Positions 1 to 14,231 of a stretch of 64,000 nucleotides of DNA are shown here, piece by piece. How positions within the stretch are numbered: position 1 is the first letter of the stretch; the number at the start of each line of letters is the position of its first letter. Under the pieces are notes generated by a model, which was not told where the DNA came from, ran no database searches, and saw only the letters and a program-made list of their open reading frames with translations. This stretch comes from Cyprinodon diabolis (lineage: Eukaryota > Chordata > Actinopteri > Cyprinodontiformes > Cyprinodontidae), in the NCBI GenBank assembly GCA_030533445.1, contig CM060072.1, forward strand, positions 25,815,609-25,879,608, given 5' to 3'. A program made the translations under genes and the position numbers.

Positions 1-1228
1 ACTGCAGGGTATAAAAGGATGCAGCTGTTAGCTCACATAGGTCAGTGATTCATAACCCAAACAGGAAATGAACCCATTCACCACGCCCTTCAGAAGTATT
101 CACACCCTTTTAATATTTTCCACGTTTTTGAAGATACGTCAAAAAACTTCAATAGATTCCCATTGGATTTTAAGTTGTAAACAAAGTTTAGTGAAGTGTA
201 AGGAAAATGAAATAATTTATTTAGATTTTTTGAAGAAAAAATAGGTGGTTTTCTGCCTCTTTTATTCTGATACCACTTTAAAAAAAACAACAATCTAGTA
301 CAAACAGCTGCTTTCTGAACATACAGCTAAATCTTCCACCTTTGTTATTCAAATCTAATTATAAAACCAGTTTTCCTGTGAAAAACTCAGAAATTTGAAA
401 GATTACCAGAAAAACAGCAGCATGAAGACCAGTTAGCTACAGAGATGTTTAAACCAGGATTAGATTATAAAAAACACAACAACCTCAATAAATTGTTACA
501 TTCGTGCTGATTTTGAACAGTTTATACCTCAGTCAGTTAAATAACATGCTGCTGTTATTTTGCACATCTCTGATGTTGCTGCTATTTTCAAATATCCATT
601 ACTGTAAAAATGTCCATAGCTGCATAGTGGTTATTTAATCTCCAGGTATTTTATTTGCTTATTTCTTTTAACTCTTTACTAATATGTTTTTAGTAATAAT
701 AATAAAAAAATAAATAATTGTTTTTGCTTTGTTTAAAGGTTTAAACCTTTTGACCTTTAAACTTTCATCAGTGATTTAAAAACAAAACCAGTGTAAATGA
801 AAGATTTTGCAGGACAAAAAAAAATGTTCAAAACCATTTTAGTTTGGTTTAGTTGAGGCTTGTTGACCTTTGAACCTTTGTTTGTGTTATTAACCTTTGT
901 TAATAACCAATAAACATTTGTTGCACGTTCAAGCACAAACATAGCAAAATGGAGTGACAATTTTTGTTCGATTTGAAGAAGTTGGGGGTCTGCATGACTT
1001 TTGGGGATCTCTGGAGGGTTGGGGCGGGGGGGGGGGGGGGGGGGGCAACTTCACTAAGGTGCAAACATACAGTTCTACAAAGTATTGACTCAGTAATAGA
1101 AACGCATGTCAAAATGTAATATTCTAATTTGAAAAAAAAAGTCTTTTTTTTTCCCATCACGGTTGCAGTACTTGGTGTTGGTCCATTATGAAAAATATTA
1201 ACAAATAATTAAAGTTAAAGCAACTGAA
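1..1228. other. AT-rich DNA with no recognised gene
   Basis: Short open frames only, without recognisable domains. The one distinctive feature is the G-run near 1016-1045. The missing 3' exons of stk36 would lie here or further left, but I could not identify any. Confidence 0.5.
1016..1045 (+). repeat. Poly-G tract
   Basis: Nearly uninterrupted G-run with one C. On the minus strand it makes a short chance proline-rich frame. Such tracts can form quadruplexes and are often misassembled. Confidence 0.85.
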
Positions 1229-2300
1229 TTTTGTTCCATTATTGTTGCAAGCAAAGGAATTGTCAATGGAAATTTGAAAAAAAAAAAACTCAAAAAATGG
1301 CCTGAGAGCCTGGCTTAGATTTAGCTGTTTAGTGGATGTAAAAACTATGTTTTGTTCCTCTGGTTTCTACACCGTGTTTAAGACTGAGTGAGGCGCTAAA
1401 ACTCTTTTCCTGGCACCGATCTTTTTTCTTTTAATACATACATCCTGCAGCTTTACGGAGACATTTGCTCCACTGTTTGCTGGAGATGGAACAGTACAGC
1501 ATCTCTGAAATATTTACACCCCGGTGTATTGATAAATAAATTTTTCCTTTGCTAGATGCACACTTCACATTATTCTCGAAACACTAAAGTTTCACATCTC
1601 AGTGCTTAGGATTTGCTTCAGGCTGCGCAATGTGAATGAAAGAAGAAGATACACTGCAGGCGGAGCCTCTGCTGGCTGCCAGGTGAGAAATACAGGTGAT
1701 CAGTTTTCTATCGACACAACACTAGAAACAAATGCTATCCAGAGGTTTATCATTTTAATAATGCTGCTGGCTAAGCTTCTGTTATTTCATTGATTTTTTT
1801 ATTTAGTTTTCATAATATATTTTTTTATTTTAAAATAATTGTTTTTAACATTGCATTTTTTTCAAATTGTTTTTCATGGATCTCAATTCTTCACTTCAAG
1901 CCCAATAAAAAAGCTTGTTCATGATGCAAACGTTGACAATATAATGTTGCTAGTTGTCCATGCAGACCAATAGAAATGTGTCTTTGTTCCTAACTCCACA
2001 GGAAAGCCTGCCCCCAGAGGTGAAGAGAGTGCAATCTGGAAAATGCAATTTGAAAAGAAAGCAATTCGGGAGACTTGATCTGCAAGAGAAATATAAATAA
2101 AATAATAAAATATATAAAATATGAAAAATACATTTGAACCAACCCTCCAGCAAAGTCGCTCTCAAAACCTTTAAAAAAATCTATTTCAAAGTTTTATTTC
2201 TGGATTGCATTTTTTTTTCTTTTACAGCATCATTTACCAAACGTGTTCTTTGCTTGCAACAATAATGAAAAAATTCACTCAATTTTAGTCTCGTTTCATC
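1229..2300. repeat. Inverted-terminal MITE family (CCATTATTGTTGC ends), copy or copies 1
   Basis: The left end carries CCATTATTGTTGCAAGCAAAG and the right end its inverse, CTTTGCTTGCAACAATAATG. The right body (about 1800-2290) resembles the interior of the copy near 35 kb, including a 'cttcactt(c/t)aagccca' block and a 'gttgctag/gttgctaa' block. The stretch 1290-1790 has no counterpart there, so this may be one copy with an insertion or two partial copies. The class is unknown. Confidence 0.5.
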
Positions 2301-2369
2301 TGCAGAATCTGCAGCAGATCACTTTGGACCGGCAGATGGAGAAGTCATGGAGCACGGTACGACACTAAC

Positions 2370-5300
2370 CAGTTGTTGCCCAGCAGCCAGCAGAGTGTAT
2401 AAACACATTTTGATGTTTCATCAGAAAACAGAGCAATGCATGAGAATGGATCCTTGGTTAAGATAAACTGCAAAATCGACAGAAAGGAGTAAAATCCTGA
2501 AAGACAAAAGAAAATAAGTCATAAAAAAGTATTACATGAAATAAATGTTTTATGGGTTGGACTTCACCGTCTGCTGAAAGGAAGTCCAGGTTTGGTGTTG
2601 TGCTTGCGAGTGATGAACCGACCCTTTTCCACAAGTCTGCTAACAGGAGGGGATTTAACTCAGATGACAATGAAGAATGTTCATGCTAAGGAAAAAACAA
2701 CAAAAAACAGACAAATCACTGACAACCAGTGGACATTTGTTCCAGAAAATGTGCAAAGTGTTGTTTTTTTTTACATTGTACCTCAGCCAGTATGTGTAGG
2801 AGCAAAGAGAGGAGGCCATCATACAGCCCCCAACTAGGAGGAGGCAACATCAGTGTCTAATGGTGCAGAGAGAGAAACAAACTACAGACAACTGCAGGAG
2901 GGTCTGAACTACAGAGAACAACATGCTGCTCATTCAGTTCATATAAATACCGAGGGATCCGTTTTCAGCAAGGAGGTCAAAATGTCCAGCTCAACAAAAA
3001 CATCAACACAAGTTTGAGTGAAGAGAGACAAAACAGAAGCAGCAAGCGGCTGAAAAAGAACAAAGGAAGATGCATCAGAATCAAACAAGACCCAAGGAGC
3101 AGCTTGAAGTCATAAAACATTTCTAGAAACATGAAAACAGGCCATGAGAGGCATAAAAACAATCACACTAACACAGTCCATCAGGTTTTACTTTAAAAGA
3201 GCAAACCAGAAACTTTTATTTTTATTTTACATTTTGAAAGTGGTTGACTGAGTGACTGATTTAGGAGGACACTCACCGCCACAGCCTTGAGATCAGGCCG
3301 GATGAGGATCGTCTTGAAAGGTTTAGTGAGCTCCTCCAGCCTGCAAGATGAAACCAGGAGAAAACCTATATTAATCAGTCTGCCGTTTTTCTGCGTATTT
3401 GTTTTTTACAAAGAAAGACAAATAAGTCAAACCAGACCTTGGTTCTCCTTCCACCCAATCAAAATGCTTTTCCCAGTAGATCAGAATACATTTAATCATT
3501 TTTCCAAGTGTAAGCACACTCGTCTTCTCCTAATAGGATAAAACGTGAAAAAGGTCAGGCAGTATTACTGTACAACCAAGGTTTTAGGTTAGCATCTACT
3601 ACAGAAAAAACTACCTCCACAAAATCAGAGCTTGAAACAAAATCTCTGATCATATCGAAGAGCACTTGCGGTAGTTCAAGTTCAGAAGTGACGTAGCGAG
3701 ACTTCTCAGGGTCAGGAGTCAGGATCAAGTTCTGAAGGACCTTTAGTAGATGCTCAATCTGCTGCACGTTCACTACACCAATGCCTGTCAGCTGTACAGA
3801 AGAATATTTCAATAATGTCTAAAAGGGATCCAAGACTTTAGTTAAGAATTTTGTTTTCTATTTAAATAAAAAAACAGTAAAAATACTTTAAGCTGTTATG
3901 TTTTAATGTAATTAAATATTTTTAGATGGACGCATCCATGTTGTTAATTCTTTGTTAAATATAATGTAATGTATTAAAAAATGTTGGAAGACATAAAAAG
4001 CATAATTTCAATGCCTTTTAATGTCTTCCTCTGAAATTAAAAACTCAAGAAACCACGGCAAGAGTTAGTAAAAGATGACTGGTCAGACTTAAGACCTGAA
4101 CACACCGGTTGCGTCTGTGTTTTTAATCTCTAATCCGATTTTTTTTCGATGTCACACTGATTGCATATAGAGAAACTCCGACTAGCAGGGTGAGCAGATC
4201 TTTGCAGATTTGTTTCTCTTGTGTCTCTGTGGCAAAAATAAATGAAAACATCTCCAAAATCTGACGTGGAAAGATTATGAAATGTTATCTAAAAAAAAAA
4301 ATTAAAACATAAAAATACTGGCACAGCTATAAAGCAAAGCCCTACTTAACGAGTCAGGGCAGCATCTGAAACTAGAACCGATAGATAATCTTATCGACCT
4401 ACATTTAAAAAAATGATGGGGACTACATTTAAAGAAAAGGAAATGCAGCAATAAAGGCTGTGGGAGGGTTCATATGCTGACTGAGGCAGAGAGGTGATTC
4501 TTAGAGAGAGATCTGTGAAGTTTTACAAAGATTTTCTTTCTTTTTTCCATGTAGAAGGGAGAGTGATGCACTGCACTTATCTGTACTATCTGCCCTTCGT
4601 TATTTTGTTTTTGTGAGACTTAAGGAGGATGACTATTTTACTATATGTATTTTCTGTCCTGAAGTTTTGTTTTTCCTTTTCTGAGGAGAGTGATAAGTTG
4701 CGCTTTCGTCCCTCATGGCTTTTGTGAGGCTTAAAGAGGATCACTACTTTACCCATGATAGGAGTTTAGGACAGAAAACGGTTAAAGTAGGCTATTCTTT
4801 CATTTTTATGTTTCATTGTGTATGCTAGAGTCTATCCCGCTTACTATATATGCTCTTCGTAACCCCAAAACTGACTCTTTTCCCTATGATTAATAGATTT
4901 TATGTTGTATTTTCCCCTAAAGCGGATGTTTTTTTACTTTGTAACCGTGTCACTCTTCCTGTCAGACCCATGAAATTGCCACTGAATTGCTGCGTAGCCT
5001 GACCAAAATAGACCTGCGGTCCATCTCAGTGTGAGCTACGCTGCCCCCTTGGAATAATTGGTGCTGGTTGTGTTCAACCCCATTGACTCTCAGTGAGTGC
5101 TAAATGCCATAACCTGATCCAACACGATTTTCTGTCGTATCGGATCCAAAATCGGATACTCTGTGTTTATGACTTGAATGATCGCTTTTGAGTCTCATGT
5201 GGAAAGCATCTCCTCTGTCTGGCCACTGTCGGTCAAAAATCTTTTAGCTTGTTCTGCCAATCAGCATCAAGGTAAACTCTCCCCCGGCCCAGCCCTGCTC

Positions 5301-8300
5301 CATAGACCCTGTAAGACCCAGTAGGCCTAGCCTTACTGGAAGTGATGGATGTTTGCTTGTTATCCAATCAGGGCTCTACTTTCTTAATGCTTTATTCCAA
5401 AAGAGATTTCACATAGACTGTCAGTTGGCTTCCTGCTGCCCCAGAGCAGATATTGTCTCCGAAAGCTGGCTTAACAGCTGATTAATGTGCAACATACTTA
5501 TTAAACAAAGTGCTTTTTAGTGTACATTTAATTTACTTTAATAGCAATATTTATGAAGTTAAACAATGCATATTTGACCAATTATTTTACGAAATTGAAA
5601 AGTTTTCAATGAGAATCACCACTGTTTCAATTTGATATTGCTTTAATGTTAGCTTCTGTTAACGATTAGCTCTAGCTAATAGAGTAAACAGTAGATCTCC
5701 AGCCAATTGCAGGTTTTAGCTTCAACAGAAATCTCATGTATAATGGCTCATGAAAACTTTGAGGCAGCGCCAAAGTGTGGCATTGTCTACGTTTACACCC
5801 GTCAAACGCAATATGCTAAAAAACAACACTGTTAATGCAAGTCTTCCTGTGTTTACTCTGGAGTTCCTAATCAAGTAAGAACTATCCGGGTTATCAGCCC
5901 ATTACATATTTTGGCCAACATTTTTAGGTTGTTGTGAGTCTCTTTAAGACAGACTTATGAATTTATTAAGCAATGTTTACCCAGTTACCTGAGCCTGAAA
6001 GGCCGTAATGGTGGATTTTATTTGATATATGATTTCTTTGTAGTTTAGCAGCTTTTTCTGATGCCTGCTGGGGTCCGTTTCTTGCAAAAGATTCTTCCAA
6101 TATCTCTCAATCTCAACATCTTAAAACAAAACAAAAAATGTAACAATTATTTCTATATTTAGGTAAAAGTTGCCTTGCAAAATTATTCCCACCTCTATAA
6201 CTATCAGATTTAAGCATTTTGCAGCCGCATAATACTGGGAAGTAAAACAATTCATTTGATAATTGAGGAATAGATGAAAAAATGATATAGTGAGGTATGA
6301 AGGACTTGGACATTTGTTAGAACAAATTACAAAGGAGATTCTGTGCACAGGATTCTGTTCTGTTCACAATGTCGTACAGAAATGGAGGGGGAAAAAAACA
6401 AAACAAAAACGCACAACCGCAAACCTAAAACGACCTGTCCATGTAAGTGGAGCAAGGTGAGATCACAGATACTCAGAAGCTGTGTTTCCATTACAAATGT
6501 GAGTAAAACTTCATCGATATTCTGCTAATTTCAAAAATGCACGTTTTTAACAATTGAGGTATTTCCATTACATAAGAAATATGATTAAAATTGACTGTGA
6601 ATAACTATTTATCCAATAACTCTTGAAAACAACATGGGACAGATGTGAACATATGAGATAAATCCATATTTCAGCCGTGGGTCTAGTGCTCGTTGCGCTC
6701 TTTGTTTTGAACTAAAAATAAAAATATAGTCTCCTCATGCATCTAAATATGCTGCGCAATCATCCTCTAACTACCTGAGGTTTTTTTTGTTTTGTTTTTT
6801 GTCTTTTTACGAGGCAGTAAGCTCCAGTTGTATATCATGTAACTTATTTGATGCAAAAAAAAGTGTTTCCATTGCAGTTTTGAGGAAAATATATGAATTT
6901 AGATATGACCGAAAAACAAACCCATCAAAGCGTAAAAACTTTTTAATGAATTTTTTTTTAGTTTTTTTCAAAATGACAGTATATTTCCATTTAGAACATT
7001 TATTTTTATAATTACAATTTTTCGGAATTTTTCCGCAAATTGATCGTTTATGGAAACTAGGCTGCTGACTTAGGTGTGAACAGGACTTTTAGTCATGCAT
7101 AAACAAATGAGGTCAGTGAGAACAATCTGTTAGAATTCCTGTCTCCTCAAACACATGCAGGATGAGGCAGGAGTCCATTATCCACAGGCACAAAAAATAA
7201 ACATAGAGCTGGAACACTAAGCAGTTATCAACTGCTAGTCCATTGAAATAAATTCCTATAAAATATATTGAATTTTGTTGTTCTAATTAGAAAAATTAGA
7301 AAAATATAAAAGCATTGCAGGGCAATGGACACGAGCAGAGAGAATGATCCTGACCTGTCTGGAGAGCGTGGCAGCTCTGTCTTTACTCCCTCTTCGAACA
7401 AGTCTGGGCCCGACCTCCACAGAGGGAAACTCCTGTTCATAATCTCTGCTGATCTGACCTCTGATGAGAGAAGGACAACAAATATTAACAATGTCTGCTT
7501 GAAATTAATTTTTCAAACTTTTAAGCCTCCAGAAAAAGACCTTTGTTTTGATGTAGCTCTGCTCTTCAGAGTCATGCTCTGACTGCCAGCTGCCCCAACA
7601 AGCTGGCCAGAAGCACCGGTAGCTTCACAGGACCAGGAGTCGATGAGGCACACATTAGGTGATGCTAAAGCAATAGCGGGGTCCATGTTTTCACTGTCAT
7701 CCTTCTTGTTCTGTTAAAATACACCCGTTTTAATGGGCGTTGCAAAATCATATATAAAACAAAACAACTTAAATAACCGCTGACTCACTTTTCCACCGTC
7801 AGCCTCTTTCTTTTTGTTCTCCAGCTGCTCCCTGACTTTTCTCAGAAACCTGCTCTCCCCTGATGCCGGCGCTGACTTTTCTGCCACTTGCTTCAGTTTC
7901 AGCGCCATGACATCTGGGCTGGGCGTGACTGTCAAGGGGCTGAAGAGGTTTGTGGCCGACGATACTGCCAGCAACACAGAAATAAGTAACAACTGAGTAG
8001 AAATCAGTAGTAACTTGTTAAAATTACTTAGGTTTACTTAAGTTTTTTACTTAAGTTTTTAGTTTTACAGTATTATTATGAAGTATCGCTCCCCAGGTAA
8101 TTTTTTTGAATACATCACCCATGGTAAATAATTTCACTAAATTATACTGTGGCAGAGAGGAGTAAACACGGCATAAAAACATAACTTTACAGCAAATTCA
8201 AAGCTTCCTACCAAAAGCATCATAAAAAAAACATAAGAAAAAAATCTGCAAAGAAAAGAAAAAGCTGCAAATGAGAAATAATAATAGAAAAAATAAGAGA

Positions 8301-11300
8301 GCAGCAACATGGAAAAATGCTGTTAACACAAAACCCTCTGCAGATGCTTTTCTGCAGATTACTTGACACAAAAACAGATAAAAAAAAACATGCTGCAAAT
8401 AGTAAGAATAACTGCAACTGGGTAGCTCAGTAGGTAACACCGATGACTCCAGTACAGGACTCCGACTCCTGGCATAACCTGACTCCGCCATCTGGAAACT
8501 TTCCGTTGAAGTAATTTTGGGAAGGGGCGAAAATACTGGTTAGCTGATTGGCCTATGCTGGTGATAGATGGGCCAAATAAACCAATCAGATCAACGAAGC
8601 ATATGACGTACTAACAGAGCGACAAAGAAAACACAACCACAAGCCAGGCTACTCTTGCTGCTGCAGGTAAAAGCTCCTCTGAGAAAAGCCTCCAGAGCAG
8701 TGTTTTGCTCTTCTTTCAGTGAAGAAATACTCTGTAATTCCGATAAAACTTGCTCGATAGCCATGCTAACGCTAGTTTCATCGGCTGAAGCCGCCATGTT
8801 CTTTAGACTGAACTGTCGCGCTTCTCGTTGTGTCACACTTCAACCCGCCTCAAAGCCAAAGCTGATTGGATGTTCGTTTGGTGAACGGCTCCAAATTTTC
8901 TTTAACGGAAAGAAGCTAGACTGATCTGCGAGTGAAACCTTGAAAGCTCGCGAGATCAGGATGGTCTCACGAGGCTACGCCCAGCATGGACACCCAGGTG
9001 GACCTTAGGCATGAGGTTTATATGTATAAATACATTGGTGTATGGTGTAACCATCTACAAGAAGGGACAGAGCAGATTATAGTGTTAGGTGCTTCAGTAT
9101 TCGATCAATTAGTTAGTCTGTTGTGGAGAGTATGATTTCTTCCTTCATCATCTGCTGAGGTAACAGCATCAGAGTAAATGACTTAAAAAAGCTCAACAAG
9201 CTATTTGAAAAGGCCAGCTTTGTTCTAGGGACTAATCTAGAACCTCTAGAAATTATTTCACAAAGAAGAATTCTTCATAAAGTGAAAAAAATTGTGGACG
9301 ACAGTGAGCATCCTTTTCAAATAAACAACAACAGAGTGCGTTCAGTAAGAAGTTTCTCCAGATCCGGTGCAAGACAGACCGCTACAGAAGATCCTTCCTG
9401 CCCACAGCTATCAACATCAACAACACGTGATTAGAAAAAAAAAGAGATGGTGTAAAACTTAATTCATCTTTGGGATTAATAAAGTATTTATAAATTCAAT
9501 TGAATTTGCTGTGAAATCATGTATTTGCACTCCTCGGCCACTGTTCAGTTGCCACCTTCAAGTGAATGTATGTTTAAAGGAAGCCATATGAGAGAATATT
9601 GCTTGGTTTTTGGAACAAAAAAAGCGTTCTTCAACTCCAGAACACAGAAAAGCGGAATTTATTATTATTATTTTTTTTACAATGTTGCTTGGAAAGCATT
9701 TTAAGGTATAACCTTAGGAGAAAATGCATACTCATCGACCAACAACGTTTTAAAGACAAGGATGCATTTTCAGAAAGGATAAATCTTTGGAGATTAAGAT
9801 TGGATTAGATGATAAAATAAATAAGTGTTACCTAAAACACCATCAGCAACAAAAGGATGGTGCAGGAGGTCTGGCCATGACAAACGTCTCTGTGGGTCTT
9901 TAGTCAGCAAACCTTTCAGGAAACTCTGAGAACAAAAACAGAATGAATTGTTTAATTGGTTCTTGATAGTTTGTGTGTACAGGCTTGGCGTGTGGATGGA
10001 TGATGTGGGCCGGGCGTGGGGGGGGGGTTCAGATTCAAATTCAGACAACAGTTGTGTCAGAGAATAATACCAAACACAGCAGGGACCAGCCGTACCAGAA
10101 ACAAGCGCTTGACAAAGTTTCCTACTGTAGGTCTGAACTGAATGTGCAATAACTGGAATTGGGGAAAATACAGACATAATCGTGACCTTTAGCAAAATAC
10201 AAATTGTGTGATTTGCAACAACAGGCATTAAGGGGTTAATATAAAGGGGATAAATTTCTCATGGCATAATTCGGCATGCTGCAGGTGATCAACCAGTTTG
10301 GTCTCGCCCATTTAAAATGAGCAGATTGCATGTTCTACTGGCTTTGAGAGAGACTGTAAAAAAGATGGAAGTTCAGGGCCATGTAGTTAAAAGTATTAAT
10401 TATTATTATTCAAAAATAATAAAGGTGATACTAAAAATAAAGTATAGTTTGCCTGAAATAGGTAGTTTATCTCAAAGTCCTATCAAGAAAAGTAAAAAGA
10501 ATAACATGATAAAAATAACTAAAGCTGGATATAAAAAAATGAAATACCATAAAACAGGAAAAAGGTTTTATCCAGTCAAAGGAGAAAAATCAGTTCTGCA
10601 ATAAGTAAGAGAAGTGCGGCCTTCACTTCTATTGGTAGACTCTTTGGATTTTTTTTTAAATAAAAATATCACAATATCTATATTTTGAAGGTGATTTATG
10701 TAGTCAGAAAGGGGTCAAAATTGAAAGATTAAAGTTAAACACGGGAAAAAATAGAAGTTATAATGTGAGAAACTAAAAAAGCAAGCAAAATAATAAGAAT
10801 TGAATCTAAATTCAGTTTTGTATTTTAATTACACTTTTTCTTTTTTATCTCTTTTCTTTATTGCAGTTTTAAACGTTATAGTTTCAGAATCAAATCAATT
10901 TCTTTTTTTAGTTTCAAATACAGATTTTGACCCCAATCTGACAAGAGTGGGCGGGGAAACGTGATTGACAGCTTGCAGCAGCACTGGAGATGTCTCATTC
11001 CATGTTGCATTCATGTACTTTGTGAACTCCAACTACTTAACACATTCTTTGCAGCATTTATTTGCCTTGTTTGCAAAGTCCTGTGAAAAAAGGACTTGTT
11101 GTCCTGTTAAGATGTAACCTGGTCCTGCTAACCCAGACCTAGTACCTCTTGATGAGATCGGCTACAACTGCCATGTCTGCCAGCAAATGAAGCTAACGCA
11201 TTAATTTCCAATGACCAAAGTCTCAACTAAGTCTGCTTGTGCTCATAAATTAATGTTACATTTATCTTCATGGCAAGGTTCCACCACATAATAGATCGCT

Positions 11301-14162
11301 AGGAGAGTATTTCCCCTTTTACATATTTTAAAGGTTTCAATCTTTATTGCATTTTTTATGTCTTTGGAAATTTAGATTGTAAAAAAGATGAAACTTACCT
11401 GATTAGCAGTGCCGCTCAAACCACTCAGTGCAGACGCCATCTTTCTATTAACAAACAGAATTTGCTTGCGGTCGTGGGAAAGTTTTGCAGTTTATACAAT
11501 GTCTGTTTATTGTTATGTATATATTTACACATCCTGGAATGATGATTAGTGACAGTTGCAGTGTAAATGTCTTAACAGGATTTTGCCAAAAAGGCAAGTA
11601 AATGCTGCAGAAAATGTATTGTTGGAGTGCCCACAGTCCATGAATGCAACATGGAAGGGCTCTTCTCGCTGCTGCAAGCTGTCAATCACGTTTCTCCGCC
11701 CACTCCTGTCAGATTGGGGTCAAAATCTGGATGTGAAAAAACTGATTTGAAAGTGTAAAAAGAAATCCTGAAACTGAAAAAGGATTTCCAACAAAAAAAG
11801 ACACTTAAAGAAAGGGATTTGAATCTAAATATGTATTATCTAAAACTGCAATTAAGAAAAGAAATAAAAAGTGTAATTATAATACTAAACTGAATTATAA
11901 GTTTTTTCAAGGTGACGTGAAGAATTTAGATTCATTTGTTATTATTTTATATTTGCTTTTTGGTTTCTCAGATTATAAAGTAAAAATTTGACATTTCATA
12001 TTAACTTCTATTTTTTATTTTTCAACTTTTACATTGTCAAATAAGATTTATACGTTTACAAATATTTTGACCCCTTTGACTCCATATTGATTTCCCTCTG
12101 GCAGTCCGAATATGTTTACATGCACACAGAATATCTTTCCGTAATTGTACTGATGCCTGCTTTTGACAACAATGAAAAATTACTTTCAGAAGTGCCAAAA
12201 AAAGCTGCAAAAGCTGCAGATGACTTTCCAATTTAGGAAAACTGCTTTCTATCTGGCGAATGTTTACAATATCAAATCCTTCATCCATAAATTTTCCCAG
12301 GTTGGAAATTAGAATTTCTGAATATCAGTGAAGGCAAACAAACAAAAACACAAACACTATCTTGGCTGTTGGCATAATACGAATGGTCTGTTGCATGGTG
12401 CAAAAAGAGTCATCATAGCGTTGACATAATGTTATTAAAAGTTCTATATCATTTTTTTAACCCTTTCAAAGTCCCCAATAGACAAATAGTATGATGAAAT
12501 AATAAATGTAGAACTATGCGAGTAGTATAAAATATAGGTTTCTTCCAAACCCCTCAAAAAAACCTTTGCCTTTAAAGTTAAGCTGCCTCTCCAGTCGCTC
12601 ATTTCATGACATTACTGTATCACACCACTTCTGAAGGCTGCAAAAAGTCTGAGATTTCTCGAAGCCAAAGTAACTTGTTTTTTCCGACTTAGAAATGAAC
12701 TTAAAATAAACATTTGTTGCTTTGGATGGATAAGTACTATAACAGCCACTCTGTCTTAACTTTAAGCCAGAATCATCACTCTCTGCCTCGGATCAGACCT
12801 GCCTGATCAGAGAAAATGAGAATTTGTTTCACTGCTCTTGGAGGAGCTCAAATTACCACTTTGTATTTGATTTTAATGAAGGAACATTATAACATAGTTT
12901 GAAATTAAAAAAGAAAATAATTTAGCATTATGTTGGTCCTTTAAAACCTATAAAGTTTTTCCTAATTCAGTCCAAGTTTTTAATTAAATAATCAGAGAGA
13001 AAAAAAACATAAAAACATCTAAAAATGTCAGATGATTGATGATATATCAAATATTAAAACGTAGGAGTATTGGTGTTGTTTTGTTGATACCGGCCCTTTG
13101 TTTACTTGGTATATGATGATAAAAGAAATTTGTTTTTCCTGTACCATGCAGCTGTCGCTCATGGTGTCGGGCCACCTGATCTGTTCTCTCACAATCAGCT
13201 GAACCAAGTGGAAGATGGAGTTAGTGTAGAATGGTGGCACCCCCGTGTGGAGTTCATACAAAATGCAGCCCAGAGCCCAGAGATCAGCAGTGTGGTCATA
13301 CGGCTTCTCCTCGACAATCTCAGGAGACATATACAGCGGCGTTCCCTTGATGGAAGTCAGGACCAGGGTGGAGACACTCATTGCTCTAGCAAACCTGGAA
13401 TAAGAACTGGATTAAATACAAAGGATGGAAATACCGCTTTTTCAAACATCAAAAGAAGGAAGGTTACTGTACCCAAAGTCACAGAGCTTCACTACACCAC
13501 TTTTTCCTAACAGGATGTTCTGTGGCTTCATGTCTCGGTGAAGGATGCGATGGGAGTGTAAATAATACAGAGCAGAGACCAGCTGGCATGCAATCCCCCG
13601 CACCTTAAGGAAGGGTGAGTAATCAAATGGATTATACACAACCAATCGAAGTAGATCTAATCACTGGAGTCCATGATCTGACAGGGAAGTTAATTAGCAC
13701 AGAACAATCAACTTCATGCATCATCACCTGATCATGGCGGCATATTATGCAGAAAAAAAATATTAGCATGGGAAAGCTAGAACCTGAATAAAGATAAAAA
13801 CTTGCAGCAATACCAAACATGAAAAATGAGCTTCCATCTTTGGGTAGATGTCTGTATCCACCCTATATCTGATTATACATGAGAGTGAATTAGCCAAACA
13901 ATCAAAAATCTATTGAAATGTCAAACTATTATTTAAATATAAACTATGGAAACAAGGAAACCTTCATTAAAAGTCTGGTTTAATTAGACTTCCACTGAAT
14001 ATTAATATTAATATTAACTTAATATTCTTATAGCCAAAGGTTCCTTACAGAAAATTTTTGTATGAAATTAAACCAGGAGAAACTCAAACTTTTCCAGTTG
14101 AGGAGTTCTGGAGAGAGCGTATTGACGGACGAAAAAGTTCTTTCAATCTTAAATGCAAAATG

Positions 14163-14231
<69 letters not shown>

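Noticed and set aside
1451..2354. Plus-strand chain of exon-like pieces (about 1451-1523, 1616-1681, 2304-2354) with matching splice phases
   Set aside because: No recognisable protein; the first two lie between ends of a MITE family and the third starts at the MITE boundary. The next plus-strand piece (about 2590-2690) is the shadow of an stk36 exon. Probably chance.
2592..2690. Plus-strand frame ending in a plausible C-terminus ([20 protein letters not shown])
   Set aside because: The opposite strand is a better exon: strong polypyrimidine tract, correct phase from the previous stk36 exon, and STK36-like sequence.
2925..2947. Possible 23-nt stk36 microexon between exons 14 and 15 that would repair the phase
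   Set aside because: It would fix the reading frame, but it is too short, has a weak donor, and does not supply the missing residues. Not supportable without transcripts.
8418..8475. tRNA gene
   Set aside because: Only an A-box-like TAGCTCAGTAGG; no B-box and no cloverleaf that I can fold. Treated as part of a repeat.
13106..13510. 134-codon plus-strand open frame
   Set aside because: Antisense shadow of stk36 kinase exons 4-5.
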